Source: Chromatiaceae bacterium (GTDB taxonomy: Bacteria; Pseudomonadota; Gammaproteobacteria; Chromatiales; Chromatiaceae). Taken from it: a stretch of 6,481 nt of DNA. The position numbers and the translations under genes are program-made. Positions within the stretch are counted from its first letter, which is position 1. The number at the start of each line of letters is the position of its first letter. Positions 1 to 6,455 of this stretch are shown here, piece by piece. The stretch lies in NCBI GenBank assembly GCA_016938795.1, contig JAFGTZ010000518.1, positions 1 through 6,481 on the forward strand, given 5' to 3'. The notes beneath the pieces were generated by a model. It was given only the letters and a program-made list of their open reading frames with translations, searched no databases and had not been told where the DNA came from.

Positions 1-369
1 CTATTCATCGTCCACGGCGGACCGTTCAGCTTCTCGGAGCTAGCCGAGCGCCTTAAGGTGAGCCGCGGCAGCATTAGCACCAACGCCCGCATCCTGCGCC
101 AGCTCGGTTTTATCGAGCGCATCGGCCTGCCCGGCGACCGGCAGGATTACTATCGACTGAGCGATGAGCCTTATGCCCGGCTGCTGGAAGGTTACGTGGC
201 GCGCCTTCGCGAGCGGCTCTCCCTGGTGGAGGAATTGCGCGCGGCGCTAGCGGGCTCACAGGCTGAAGCACAGCAGCGGCTCGCACGGATGCAGGGCTTT
301 TACACCGCCACGCTCGCCGCCACCGAAGCCTTGATAAACCGCGTCCGCGGGGGAAATGGGCAAGGATGA
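1..369 (+). CDS. GbsR/MarR-family transcriptional regulator, 3' part (5' end outside window)
   Basis: The reading frame is open from base 1 and ends at TGA 367-369, giving the last 122 residues of a winged-helix DNA-binding protein. Visible in order are the end of a helix, a helix-turn-helix (about residues 11-37, SELAERLKVSRGSIST then a second helix ILRQLGFIERI), and a wing with the motif GLPGDRQDYYRL at about 42-53. A long charged C-terminal helical region (about 60-117) probably forms the dimer interface. The pattern of VSRGSIST, then LGFIERI, then PGDRQDYY resembles GbsR-type members of the MarR superfamily. Those are usually around 150-180 residues, so some 30-60 residues are probably missing upstream. 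An internal ATG lies only in the missing-context part, and GTG at 58 falls inside the recognition helix, so neither is the true start. It overlaps the channel gene by ATGA, so it is probably the local, autoregulating controller of the efflux operon. Whether it represses or activates, and its ligand, cannot be read from the sequence. Confidence 0.85.
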   Translation, partial: LFIVHGGPFSFSELAERLKVSRGSISTNARILRQLGFIERIGLPGDRQDYYRLSDEPYARLLEGYVARLRERLSLVEELRAALAGSQAEAQQRLARMQGFYTATLAATEALINRVRGGNGQG

Positions 370-1769
370 GCCGCCCTCGCCCATGGCCGCTGCTGGCATT
401 CGCCACGCTGGCTATCCTGGCTAGCAGCTGCGCCAAATTGCCACCGTTGAAAACACCCCAGGCGCCTGCTCGTTGGACCGCCCAGTTTCCGCAAGCGCCC
501 GGTGAACCGCAGGGCTGGCTTAATGACTTCCAGGCGCCCAGGCTGCACGCGTTGGTCGCCCGCGCGCTGGCCTTCAACTATGACCTTCAAACCGCTGTTG
601 CCCGGTTGGAGGCCGCCAGGGCCCAGGCCCGCATCGCCAATGCGCCCCGCCTGCCCGCTCTAGAAGCCAACTTTGATGCTGCCCGGAATAAGCGTCGCAT
701 CATCGGCAGCGCAGCGACGGCTTCCCGCATCGTCACCAATTTTGACCTGGGGGCGACCGTGAATTGGGAACTGGACCTTTGGGGGCGGTTGGCCAACGCC
801 GCCCGCGCCGCAGCCGCCGATGCCAAGGCGACACAGGCGGACTACCGGGCCGCGCGGCTACTGCTTGCCGCCGATGTGAGCCGGGGCTGGTTCGGCGCCA
901 TTGAGGCCGAGCTGCAGGTCCGATTGGCGGACCGGACCGCGGAGAACTTCCGTCGCAGCCTCGCGGTGATCGAAGAGCGCTACCGCAGAGGCCTCAATAC
1001 CGCGCTGGACGTACGTTTGGCCCGCGAGAACGTGGCGAGCGCCGAAAGCACGCTGGCCGTCCGGCGGCGGGAGCGGGACGCGGCGCTGCGGGCCCTGGAA
1101 GTCCTGCTCGGGCGTTATCCGGCCGCGGAGCTAGTGGCGGCCGATAGTTTACCAAAGGTGCAAGCTCCGGTTCCCGCCGGGCTGCCCGCTGCATTGCTGA
1201 CCCGCCGCCCGGATTTGGTGGCTGCCGAATATCGCTTGACGGCAGCCGGCGAGCGCCTGAAGGAAGCGCGCAAAAACCGCTTGCCGGCGCTGCGGCTCAC
1301 GGCAAGCGGAGGCACTGCCAGCGGTGAACTGCAAACTCTGCTCGACGGGCGCAGCTCAGTGTGGAGCCTGCTCGCCGGCCTCACTCAACCCCTGTTCCAG
1401 GGCGGGCGTTTAGCGGCTGAGCAGGCTCTGACGCAGGCCGAGCGCCACGAGGCCTGGGCGTCCTACGCCCAGGCGGTGCTGACTGCTTTTCGCGAGGTGG
1501 AAACGGCGCTCGCCGCTGAAGCATGGTATCGAGAACAAGAAGCGGCCCTGCGGCGAGCCGCCGAGGAAGCCGGCGAGGCGGCGGCGCTGGCGCTGGATCG
1601 CTACCGCCAGGGGCTGGTGGACATCATCACCTTATTGGAATCGCAACGGCGGGCCTTCGACGCCGAGAGCGCCCGCCTGCGCACCGCCCGGGAGCGCCTT
1701 AATAATCGAGTCACCTTGTATCTCGCCCTCGGCGGCGACTTCGGCAATCCTGCCGGGGTGACGCCATGA
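366..1769 (+). CDS. NodT/OprM-type RND efflux outer-membrane lipoprotein (outer membrane factor)
   Basis: This 467-residue protein is a TolC-like channel of the outer membrane efflux protein family, the exit duct of the tripartite pump. It has a lipoprotein signal: Arg3 and Arg5, a hydrophobic stretch 7-19, then LASSC with Cys22 as the likely lipidated residue. The -3 position is Ala rather than the preferred Leu, which sits at -4. Ala23 at +2 fits outer-membrane sorting. The two-fold internal repeat of the family is clear: ERYRRGLNTALDVRLAREN (204-222) in the first half and RYRQGLVDIITLLESQR (412-428) in the second. Other family landmarks are WELDLWGRL (134-142), LLTRRPDL (277-284), LTQPLFQGGRL (339-349) and LYLALGGDF (451-459). 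Length is normal and the gene appears intact. ATG 366 overlaps the regulator stop and gives a proper signal peptide. The ribosome-binding sequence is weak (AAGG directly adjacent, a G-run at 349-353), consistent with translational coupling. Confidence 0.95.
   Translation: MSRPRPWPLLAFATLAILASSCAKLPPLKTPQAPARWTAQFPQAPGEPQGWLNDFQAPRLHALVARALAFNYDLQTAVARLEAARAQARIANAPRLPALEANFDAARNKRRIIGSAATASRIVTNFDLGATVNWELDLWGRLANAARAAAADAKATQADYRAARLLLAADVSRGWFGAIEAELQVRLADRTAENFRRSLAVIEERYRRGLNTALDVRLARENVASAESTLAVRRRERDAALRALEVLLGRYPAAELVAADSLPKVQAPVPAGLPAALLTRRPDLVAAEYRLTAAGERLKEARKNRLPALRLTASGGTASGELQTLLDGRSSVWSLLAGLTQPLFQGGRLAAEQALTQAERHEAWASYAQAVLTAFREVETALAAEAWYREQEAALRRAAEEAGEAAALALDRYRQGLVDIITLLESQRRAFDAESARLRTARERLNNRVTLYLALGGDFGNPAGVTP
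1755..1761 (+). promoter_or_regulatory. Ribosome-binding site of the adaptor gene
   Basis: GGGGTGA sits four bases before ATG 1766, within the end of the channel gene. Together with the ATGA overlap it supports re-initiation or coupled translation from channel to adaptor. Confidence 0.6.
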
Positions 1770-2959
1770 AACGTATCCTGCGGATCGCTCTGCCGCTCAT
1801 CGTGCTGGGGCTGAGCGCGGCGACCGGTCTGGCCTTGATCGCCACCGGCCCGGAAGCCGAACGCCGATTGCCTTCTCCTATGGTGCCGACGGTAGAAGTG
1901 CTGGAGATTCAGCCCCGCGACTATCCGGTGGTCGTGCATAGCCGCGGCACGGTGTCGCCGCGCACCCAGAGCACCTTGATTCCGGAGGTGGCCGGGCGCA
2001 TCGTCGAGGTGGCGCCTAGCTTTCGCAACGGCGGCTTTTTCGAGGCGGGGGACGTATTGGTGCGTATCGATCCCCGCAATTATCAACATGCCCTCACCAT
2101 GGCCCGGGCTGAACTCGCCCAGGCGCGGCTTGCCCTGAATGAGGAGCAAGCGCAGGGCGAGCAGGCTAATCGCGACTGGGAAAAGCTCGGCATGAAGGGT
2201 CAGCCCAGCGAGCTGGCGCTACGTCGGCCGCAGTTGGAGAGCGCCCGCGCCGCCGTGGCGGCGGCCACAGCGCAATTGCATCAGGCTGAGGCCGACCTGG
2301 AGCGCACCTTCATCCGGGCGCCCTATGCCGGACGGGTGTTGGAAAAACAGGTGGACGTGGGCCAGTATGTCGCCCCCGGCAATCCGCTGGCGACCGTCTA
2401 CGCCGTGGATTACGTGGAGGTGCGCCTACCGCTGACCGACCGGCAGGTAGCCCTGGTGGATCTGCCGGAGACGTACCGGGGCGAGGCGCCGGCCGGTCCC
2501 GGTCCCGAGGTCACACTTTCGGCCATCACCGGTGGGCAAGTCTACCATTGGGAAGGGCGCATCGTGCGCACCGAGGGCGCCATCGACATCCGCAGCCGGC
2601 AATTGTTCGTGGTGGCCCAGGTGGACGATCCCTACGCCCGCCGCGCCGATAACCGTCCGCCGCTCAAGGTGGGCCAATTCGTGGAGGCGACCATCGCAGG
2701 GCGCACCCTGTCCGGGGTATTCGTGCTGCCCCGCGAGGCGGTGCGGGAGGAAAATGAAGTGCTCGTGGTCACCCCGGAAGGGCGCATCGAACGCCGGCAA
2801 CTGGAGGTCATCTGGCGTGATCAAAATAATCTGGTGGCGGGCGGCGGTCTCGCCGCCGGCGAACGGCTCTCCCTAACGCCCCTGTCCTTCGCTGTCGATG
2901 GGGCGCCGGTGCGGGTGCAAGCATCGCGCAGGGCTGCGTCAACCGCCGGGGGAAGCTGA
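1766..2959 (+). CDS. RND efflux periplasmic adaptor subunit (membrane fusion protein, HlyD/AcrA type)
   Basis: This 397-residue protein links the inner-membrane pump to the outer-membrane channel. Residues 1-27 are a basic start (Lys2, Arg3, Arg6) and one hydrophobic segment with no lipobox cysteine, so it is probably held by an N-terminal membrane anchor rather than a lipid. The domain order is that of the family. The first half of the lipoyl domain is at about 70-106 (IPEVAGRIVEV, then AGDVLVRIDPRNY). An alpha-helical coiled-coil hairpin covers about 107-180, with Ala/Glu/Gln-rich heptads. The second lipoyl half is at 182-212 (FIRAPYAGRVLEKQVDVGQYV). A beta-barrel follows at about 215-310, with the typical RTEGAIDIRSRQLFVVAQV at 268-286 and VGQFVEATI at 302-310. 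A membrane-proximal domain ends the protein (VFVLPREAV from 318). It starts at ATG 1766 inside the channel gene's stop, with GGGGTGA at 1755-1761 as ribosome-binding site. The hairpin is of the short kind suited to a TolC/OprM-like partner. It appears intact. Confidence 0.95.
   Translation: MKRILRIALPLIVLGLSAATGLALIATGPEAERRLPSPMVPTVEVLEIQPRDYPVVVHSRGTVSPRTQSTLIPEVAGRIVEVAPSFRNGGFFEAGDVLVRIDPRNYQHALTMARAELAQARLALNEEQAQGEQANRDWEKLGMKGQPSELALRRPQLESARAAVAAATAQLHQAEADLERTFIRAPYAGRVLEKQVDVGQYVAPGNPLATVYAVDYVEVRLPLTDRQVALVDLPETYRGEAPAGPGPEVTLSAITGGQVYHWEGRIVRTEGAIDIRSRQLFVVAQVDDPYARRADNRPPLKVGQFVEATIAGRTLSGVFVLPREAVREENEVLVVTPEGRIERRQLEVIWRDQNNLVAGGGLAAGERLSLTPLSFAVDGAPVRVQASRRAASTAGGS
2948..2955 (+). 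promoter_or_regulatory. Ribosome-binding site of the RND pump gene
   Basis: GGGGGAAG lies five bases before ATG 2961, inside the last codons of the adaptor gene. It decides between two possible starts for the pump, because the upstream in-frame ATG at 2898 would put non-family sequence ahead of TM1. Confidence 0.7.
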
Positions 2960-2960
2960 A

Positions 2961-5900
2961 ATGAAAGGGATGATCGGCTGGTTCGCCGGCAATGGTGTGG
3001 CCGCCAATCTTCTCATGATACTGATCCTGTTCCTCGGCGCCTGGGCGCTCGCCGAGCGGATCCCGCTGGAGGTGTTCCCCGATTTCGAGCGCGACCAAGT
3101 GAGCGTGGCGGTGACTTATCGCGGCGCCACTCCGGCCGAGGTGGAGGAAGCGGTGGTGGTGCGCATCGAAGAGGCGATCGCCGACCTGGAGGGCATCGAG
3201 CGCATCGAATCCTCCGCCAATGAGGGCGCCGCTAAGGTGAGCGTGGAAGTGGAGAAGGGGCGCGATCCGCGCGCATTGCTCGACGACATCAAGAACCGAG
3301 TCGATGCCATCAACACTTTTCCCGCGGAGGTGGAGCGGCCGATCTACAGGGTCCAGGAATTCCGCCGCGAAGTCATCAGCGTGGTAGTCTCGGGCGATTT
3401 ACCCGAGCGCGCGCTGCGCCGTCTGGGCGAGCGGGTCCGCGACGACTTAGCGGCGCTGCCCGAGGTCAGCCTGGTGGAACTGACGGGCGTGCGCCCCTAT
3501 GAGATTTCCATCGAGGTGAGCGAACGCACCCTGGATCGTCACGGCCTGACCTTCGATCAGATCGTGGAAGCGGTGCGGCGCTCCTCGGTGGACCGGCCGG
3601 CCGGCTCCATCAAAACCCGCGGCGGCGAAATCCTACTGCGCACCAAAGGCCAGGCCTATGTGGCCGAGGATTTCGCGCGCATCACCGTGTTTACCCGCCA
3701 GGATGGCACCCGCCTCACCCTGGGCGAGCTCGCCAGCATCCGCGACGGCTTCGAAGAAGAACCCTTGTATGCCCAGTTCAACGGCCGCTCTGCGGTGTTG
3801 ATCGAAGTCTACCGCACCGGCATGCAGAATGCCCTGGATGTGGGCCGCGCGGTGCAGGACTATGTGGCTGAAAACCGCGCCCGCATGCCGTCCGGCGTTA
3901 CCTTGGACTACTGGCGCGATCGCTCGCGCGTCGTCAAGCTGCGCCTTCAAACCCTGCTCAACAGCGCTTGGCAGGGTGGGCTGCTGGTTTTCTTGTGCCT
4001 CGCCCTGTTCCTGCGCCTGTCGGTCGCGGCATGGGTGTGCGTGGGCATCCCCATCAGCTTTATGGGCGCGCTGGCGCTGATGCCTGAGTTGGGCGTCAGC
4101 CTCAATCTGATGAGCCTGTTCGCCTTCATCCTGGTGCTGGGCATTGTGGTGGACGATGCCATCATCACCGGCGAAAACATCTACACTCACCTTAAACGCG
4201 CCGAATCCGGGCTTGAGGCGGCGGTGCGAGGCGCCCAGGAGGTCGCTGTGCCCGTAACTTTCGGCCTGCTGACCACGCTGGCGGCTTTCATCCCCCTGTT
4301 GTTCATCGAGGGTCGGCGCGGACCTCTGTTCGCCCAGATCCCGCTGATCGTGATCCCCGTGCTGGTATTCTCCTGGATAGAGTCCAAGCTCATCCTGCCG
4401 GCCCACCTGCGCCACGTGCGAATCGGGCGCACTGCCCCGTCAAGCCGATGGCACAGGTTGCAACGGGCCGTGGCCGAAGGACTCGAGCAGGCTATCGGCC
4501 TTTATTACCGACCGCTGCTCGAACGGGTGCTGGCGCGCCGCTATCTGACTCTGGCGCTGTTCCTCGGATTGTCGTTCATCGCGGTTTGCTTCGTGATCAG
4601 CGGGCGCTACGGCTTCACTTACTTTCCGCGGGTGCAGAGCGAGACCGCGCGCGCCACCTTGAAGATGCAGACAGGCACCGCCGAGGCGGTGACGACCCGC
4701 CACGTGCTGCGCATGGCGCAGGAAGCCGAGGCGCTGCAGCGCCAGTACACCGACCCCGTCGCCGGCGAGCCAGTGATCCGCAATATCCTGACCAGCGTAG
4801 GCTGGGCGGCCGGTGGCGGCGCTGCGGGAGCTAGCGGCAGCTCTGAACTAGGCCAGGTAAGCCTGGAGCTCGCGCCGCCGGAGGAGCGCGCTCTGACAGT
4901 CACCACCAGCGAAATCGTCAGTGCGTGGCGCCGCGCCATCGGCCCCATTCCTGGCGCGAAGGAACTGAATTTCCGTGCCGAGATCGGGCGCGGCGGCGCG
5001 CCCATCGATGTACAGCTCACCGGCCAGAATTTTGCGGCCTTGAGCGAGGTGGCCGATGCCGTGCGGCGCCGTCTGGCCGAATACCCGGGCCTGTTCGATA
5101 TCCAGGATAGCTTTCAGGACAGTAAAGCGGAGATTAAACTTGCCATCCGCCCCGAGGCGGAACTGCTGGGGCTGTCGGTCGACGATCTAGGCCGCCAAGT
5201 GCGCCAAGCGTTCTTCGGCGCCGAAGCTCAGCGCATCCAACGTGGCCGCGACGATGTGCGCGTGATGGTGCGTTACCCGGAAGCTGAACGGCGCTCGGTA
5301 GCGAGCCTCGATATTATGCGCATCCGTACCGCAGAAGGCGTGGAAGTGCCCATCGGCAATGTGGCCGAGGCGGCTTTGGGCCAAGGGTTTGCCACCATCC
5401 GCCGGGTGGACCGGCAGCGGGCTGTCGACGTGATCGCCGACGCCGACAAGGAGCAGGTCGATATCAATCGAATCGTCCAGGATTTGGAGAACTTCCTCGC
5501 CGACCTTATCCCTCGTTACCCAGGCGTGCGTTACCAATTCGAGGGTGAACTGCGCGAGCAGCGGGAATCCTTCGGCAGCTTGTTTTACGGCACCCTGTTC
5601 GTGCTATTTAGCCTCTATACCCTGCTCGCCGTCCCCTTGCGCTCTTACGCCCAACCGCTGGTCGTCATGCTGGTGATCCCATTCTCCTTCGTGGGTGCCC
5701 TGCTCGGACACCTGTTGCTGGGCATGAACTTCAGCCTTATGAGCATCATGGGTCTGCTGGCGCTCGCTGGGGTGGTGGTTAACGATAGCCTGGTGTTGGT
5801 GGATTGGATCAATCGCCGCCGGGCCGAGGGCATGGCGGTGGCCGAGGCGGTGCGCAGCGCTGGCATGGCGCGCTTTCGCCCCATCCTGCTCACCTCCCTG

Positions 5901-6104
5901 ACCACCTTTGCGGGACTTGCCCCCCTCATCTGGGAGAAAAGCACCCAAGCGCAGTTCCTCATCCCGATGGCGGTATCGCTCGGCTTCGGCATCCTCTATG
6001 CGACGCTGATCAGCCTACTCTTAGTACCGGTAGGCTATCTGGTGCTGGAGGATCTCAAGAGACTGTTCGGCTTATCCGGTGAGCCTGTGAAATGCCCGGG
6101 CTAG
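2961..6104 (+). CDS. RND family efflux pump permease (AcrB/MexB-like superfamily, substrate unknown)
   Basis: This is the proton-driven inner-membrane transporter of the complex, 1047 residues from ATG 2961, close to the usual length for AcrB-type pumps. An in-frame ATG at 2898 would add 21 residues (Arg/Cys/Pro-rich) lying within the adaptor gene. ATG 2961 is preferred because it follows GGGGGAAG at 2948-2955 and gives the normal N-terminus just before TM1. Layout: TM1 about 13-30; a porter domain to about 330 (RGATPAEVEEAVVVRIEEAI at 54-73 is a family signature); TM2-6 about 337-485; TM7 about 528-548; a second porter domain to about 872; TM8-12 about 875-1030. TM4 has the paired acids of the proton relay, GIVVDDAIITGEN, with Asp398 and Asp399. 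TM10 reads AGVVVNDSLVLVDW, with Asn941-Asp942 where AcrB has Lys-Asn, so the classical lysine is absent. TM11 begins with RPILLTSLTT (Arg973). A small Gly/Ala/Ser-rich run lies near residues 615-630 in the second porter domain. No frameshift or truncation is seen. Confidence 0.95.
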   Translation: MKGMIGWFAGNGVAANLLMILILFLGAWALAERIPLEVFPDFERDQVSVAVTYRGATPAEVEEAVVVRIEEAIADLEGIERIESSANEGAAKVSVEVEKGRDPRALLDDIKNRVDAINTFPAEVERPIYRVQEFRREVISVVVSGDLPERALRRLGERVRDDLAALPEVSLVELTGVRPYEISIEVSERTLDRHGLTFDQIVEAVRRSSVDRPAGSIKTRGGEILLRTKGQAYVAEDFARITVFTRQDGTRLTLGELASIRDGFEEEPLYAQFNGRSAVLIEVYRTGMQNALDVGRAVQDYVAENRARMPSGVTLDYWRDRSRVVKLRLQTLLNSAWQGGLLVFLCLALFLRLSVAAWVCVGIPISFMGALALMPELGVSLNLMSLFAFILVLGIVVDDAIITGENIYTHLKRAESGLEAAVRGAQEVAVPVTFGLLTTLAAFIPLLFIEGRRGPLFAQIPLIVIPVLVFSWIESKLILPAHLRHVRIGRTAPSSRWHRLQRAVAEGLEQAIGLYYRPLLERVLARRYLTLALFLGLSFIAVCFVISGRYGFTYFPRVQSETARATLKMQTGTAEAVTTRHVLRMAQEAEALQRQYTDPVAGEPVIRNILTSVGWAAGGGAAGASGSSELGQVSLELAPPEERALTVTTSEIVSAWRRAIGPIPGAKELNFRAEIGRGGAPIDVQLTGQNFAALSEVADAVRRRLAEYPGLFDIQDSFQDSKAEIKLAIRPEAELLGLSVDDLGRQVRQAFFGAEAQRIQRGRDDVRVMVRYPEAERRSVASLDIMRIRTAEGVEVPIGNVAEAALGQGFATIRRVDRQRAVDVIADADKEQVDINRIVQDLENFLADLIPRYPGVRYQFEGELREQRESFGSLFYGTLFVLFSLYTLLAVPLRSYAQPLVVMLVIPFSFVGALLGHLLLGMNFSLMSIMGLLALAGVVVNDSLVLVDWINRRRAEGMAVAEAVRSAGMARFRPILLTSLTTFAGLAPLIWEKSTQAQFLIPMAVSLGFGILYATLISLLLVPVGYLVLEDLKRLFGLSGEPVKCPG

Positions 6105-6138
6105 AAATAAGTACCTGTGCATAAATTAGGGGGTGTAA

Positions 6139-6237
6139 GGGGCGCACCGGTGGTATTCCGCAAACCCTTTTTCTTCCCTGAAAAAAAGGTTTGCGGGTAC
6201 TTCCCTATACCCTGGCTCCACACCACCGGCGCACCCC
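6139..6237. repeat. Inner inverted repeat of the palindromic element, 16-bp arms
   Basis: GGGGCGCACCGGTGGT at 6139-6154 faces ACCACCGGCGCACCCC at 6222-6237, with 14 of 16 positions complementary. Both mismatches are C/A on the + strand, which become G-U wobbles in RNA read from the - strand. The arms are GC-rich and enclose the central hairpin plus a 25-base asymmetric stretch (6197-6221) that has no partner. Confidence 0.7.
6158..6196. repeat. Central hairpin of the palindromic element
   Basis: CCGCAAACC at 6158-6166 pairs perfectly with GGTTTGCGG at 6188-6196. After one C/A mismatch the stem continues with five T-A pairs (6168-6172 with 6182-6186), leaving a nine-base loop at 6173-6181. 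The T-run is on the 5' arm, not after the stem, so this is not a standard intrinsic terminator in either direction. Confidence 0.7.
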
Positions 6238-6272
6238 GGCGATGCCAGAAAACTTTATACATGGGTACTTAA

Positions 6273-6359
6273 TGTAGCAATTCTCAATTTAACTTTCTCC
6301 ACTGCCCGTGCCACAGCCTGTTAAATGCTATCGGCCACTTAAAAACGAGAATTGCTGTA
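6273..6359. repeat. Second inverted-repeat block, 13-bp arms
   Basis: The arms 6273-6285 and 6347-6359 contain a perfect 10-base inverted repeat, AGCAATTCTC (6276-6285) against GAGAATTGCT (6347-6356). It is extended outward by two G-T pairs and one T-A pair. The roughly 60 bases between them show only scattered further pairing. The block starts two bases after the first element ends. It may be an independent miniature element or a solo pair of insertion-sequence ends. No coding sequence is seen. Confidence 0.55.
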
Positions 6360-6377
6360 AATATGGGCAGGCTATAG

Positions 6378-6455
6378 CGGGATAGGTGCCGAGCGGGTTA
6401 AAATATTTGGTTTAATAGAGAAATTGAATATTTTATCTTGGTGATGTTTATCCCG
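6378..6455. repeat. Third, nested palindromic block
   Basis: CGGGATA at 6378-6384 faces TATCCCG at 6449-6455. Inside lies an AT-rich hairpin at 6399-6435. Just outside the arms, GCTATAGC (6371-6378) and GTAGCGG (6455-6461) are also loosely complementary when a gap is allowed, so the full unit may extend to about 6371-6461. The outer arms are only seven bases, so taken alone they are weak. The nesting is what makes the block worth recording. Confidence 0.4.
6399..6435 (+). repeat. AT-rich hairpin
   Basis: TAAAATATT at 6399-6407 pairs perfectly with AATATTTTA at 6427-6435. In RNA from the + strand the stem continues with three G-U pairs (6408-6410 with 6424-6426) and three U-A pairs (6411-6413 with 6421-6423), leaving a seven-base loop at 6414-6420. 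The stem is long but AT-rich. No T-tract follows it, so it is not called a terminator. Confidence 0.5.

Larger units (their letters stand above)
6108..6271. mobile_element. MITE-like palindromic element with about 20-bp terminal inverted repeats, TA at both ends
   Basis: The ends form an inverted repeat, 6108-6127 against 6252-6271. Of 20 positions, 16 pair as Watson-Crick, two as G-T (6116/6263, 6117/6262) and two mismatch (6120/6259, 6126/6253). The tips read TAAGTACC and GGTACTTA. A TA at each outer edge would fit a TA target duplication as made by IS630/Tc1-mariner transposases, although the TA is also simply part of the palindrome. Inside is a second inverted repeat, 6139-6154 against 6222-6237 (14 of 16 matching), and a central hairpin at 6158-6196. 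It encodes no protein. At about 164 bases with no transposase, it resembles a non-autonomous miniature element or a large intergenic palindromic repeat. It starts four bases after the pump stop codon. No family name can be given from the sequence alone. Confidence 0.55.

Noticed and set aside
1601..2149. Minus-strand open frame of 182 codons spanning the channel/adaptor junction
   Set aside because: It is antisense to two well-identified genes and has Arg/His-rich content without family features, typical of a shadow frame.
2898..2960. Upstream in-frame start for the pump giving 21 extra residues
   Set aside because: The extra residues are Arg/Cys/Pro-rich, unlike the N-terminus of RND pumps, and overlap the adaptor gene. 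ATG 2961 has a good ribosome-binding site and the standard start before TM1.
3633..4415. Long minus-strand open frame of 260 codons opposite the pump gene
   Set aside because: It is Gln/His/Ala/Asp-rich low-complexity translation with no recognisable domain, lying entirely antisense to a well-supported RND gene. Long antisense frames are expected in GC-rich DNA.
6158..6196. Rho-independent terminator for the operon
   Set aside because: The hairpin is real, but the T-run is within the 5' arm and no T-tract follows the stem on either strand.
6276..6356. CRISPR-like repeat pair
   Set aside because: The two copies are inverted rather than direct and occur only once each, so there is no array of regularly spaced direct repeats.
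6424..6452. Possible sigma-70 promoter, TTGAAT with 17-base spacing to TTTATC
   Set aside because: Only 4 of 6 and 3 of 6 bases match the consensus in AT-rich sequence where such matches are frequent, it overlaps a hairpin arm, and no downstream gene is visible.
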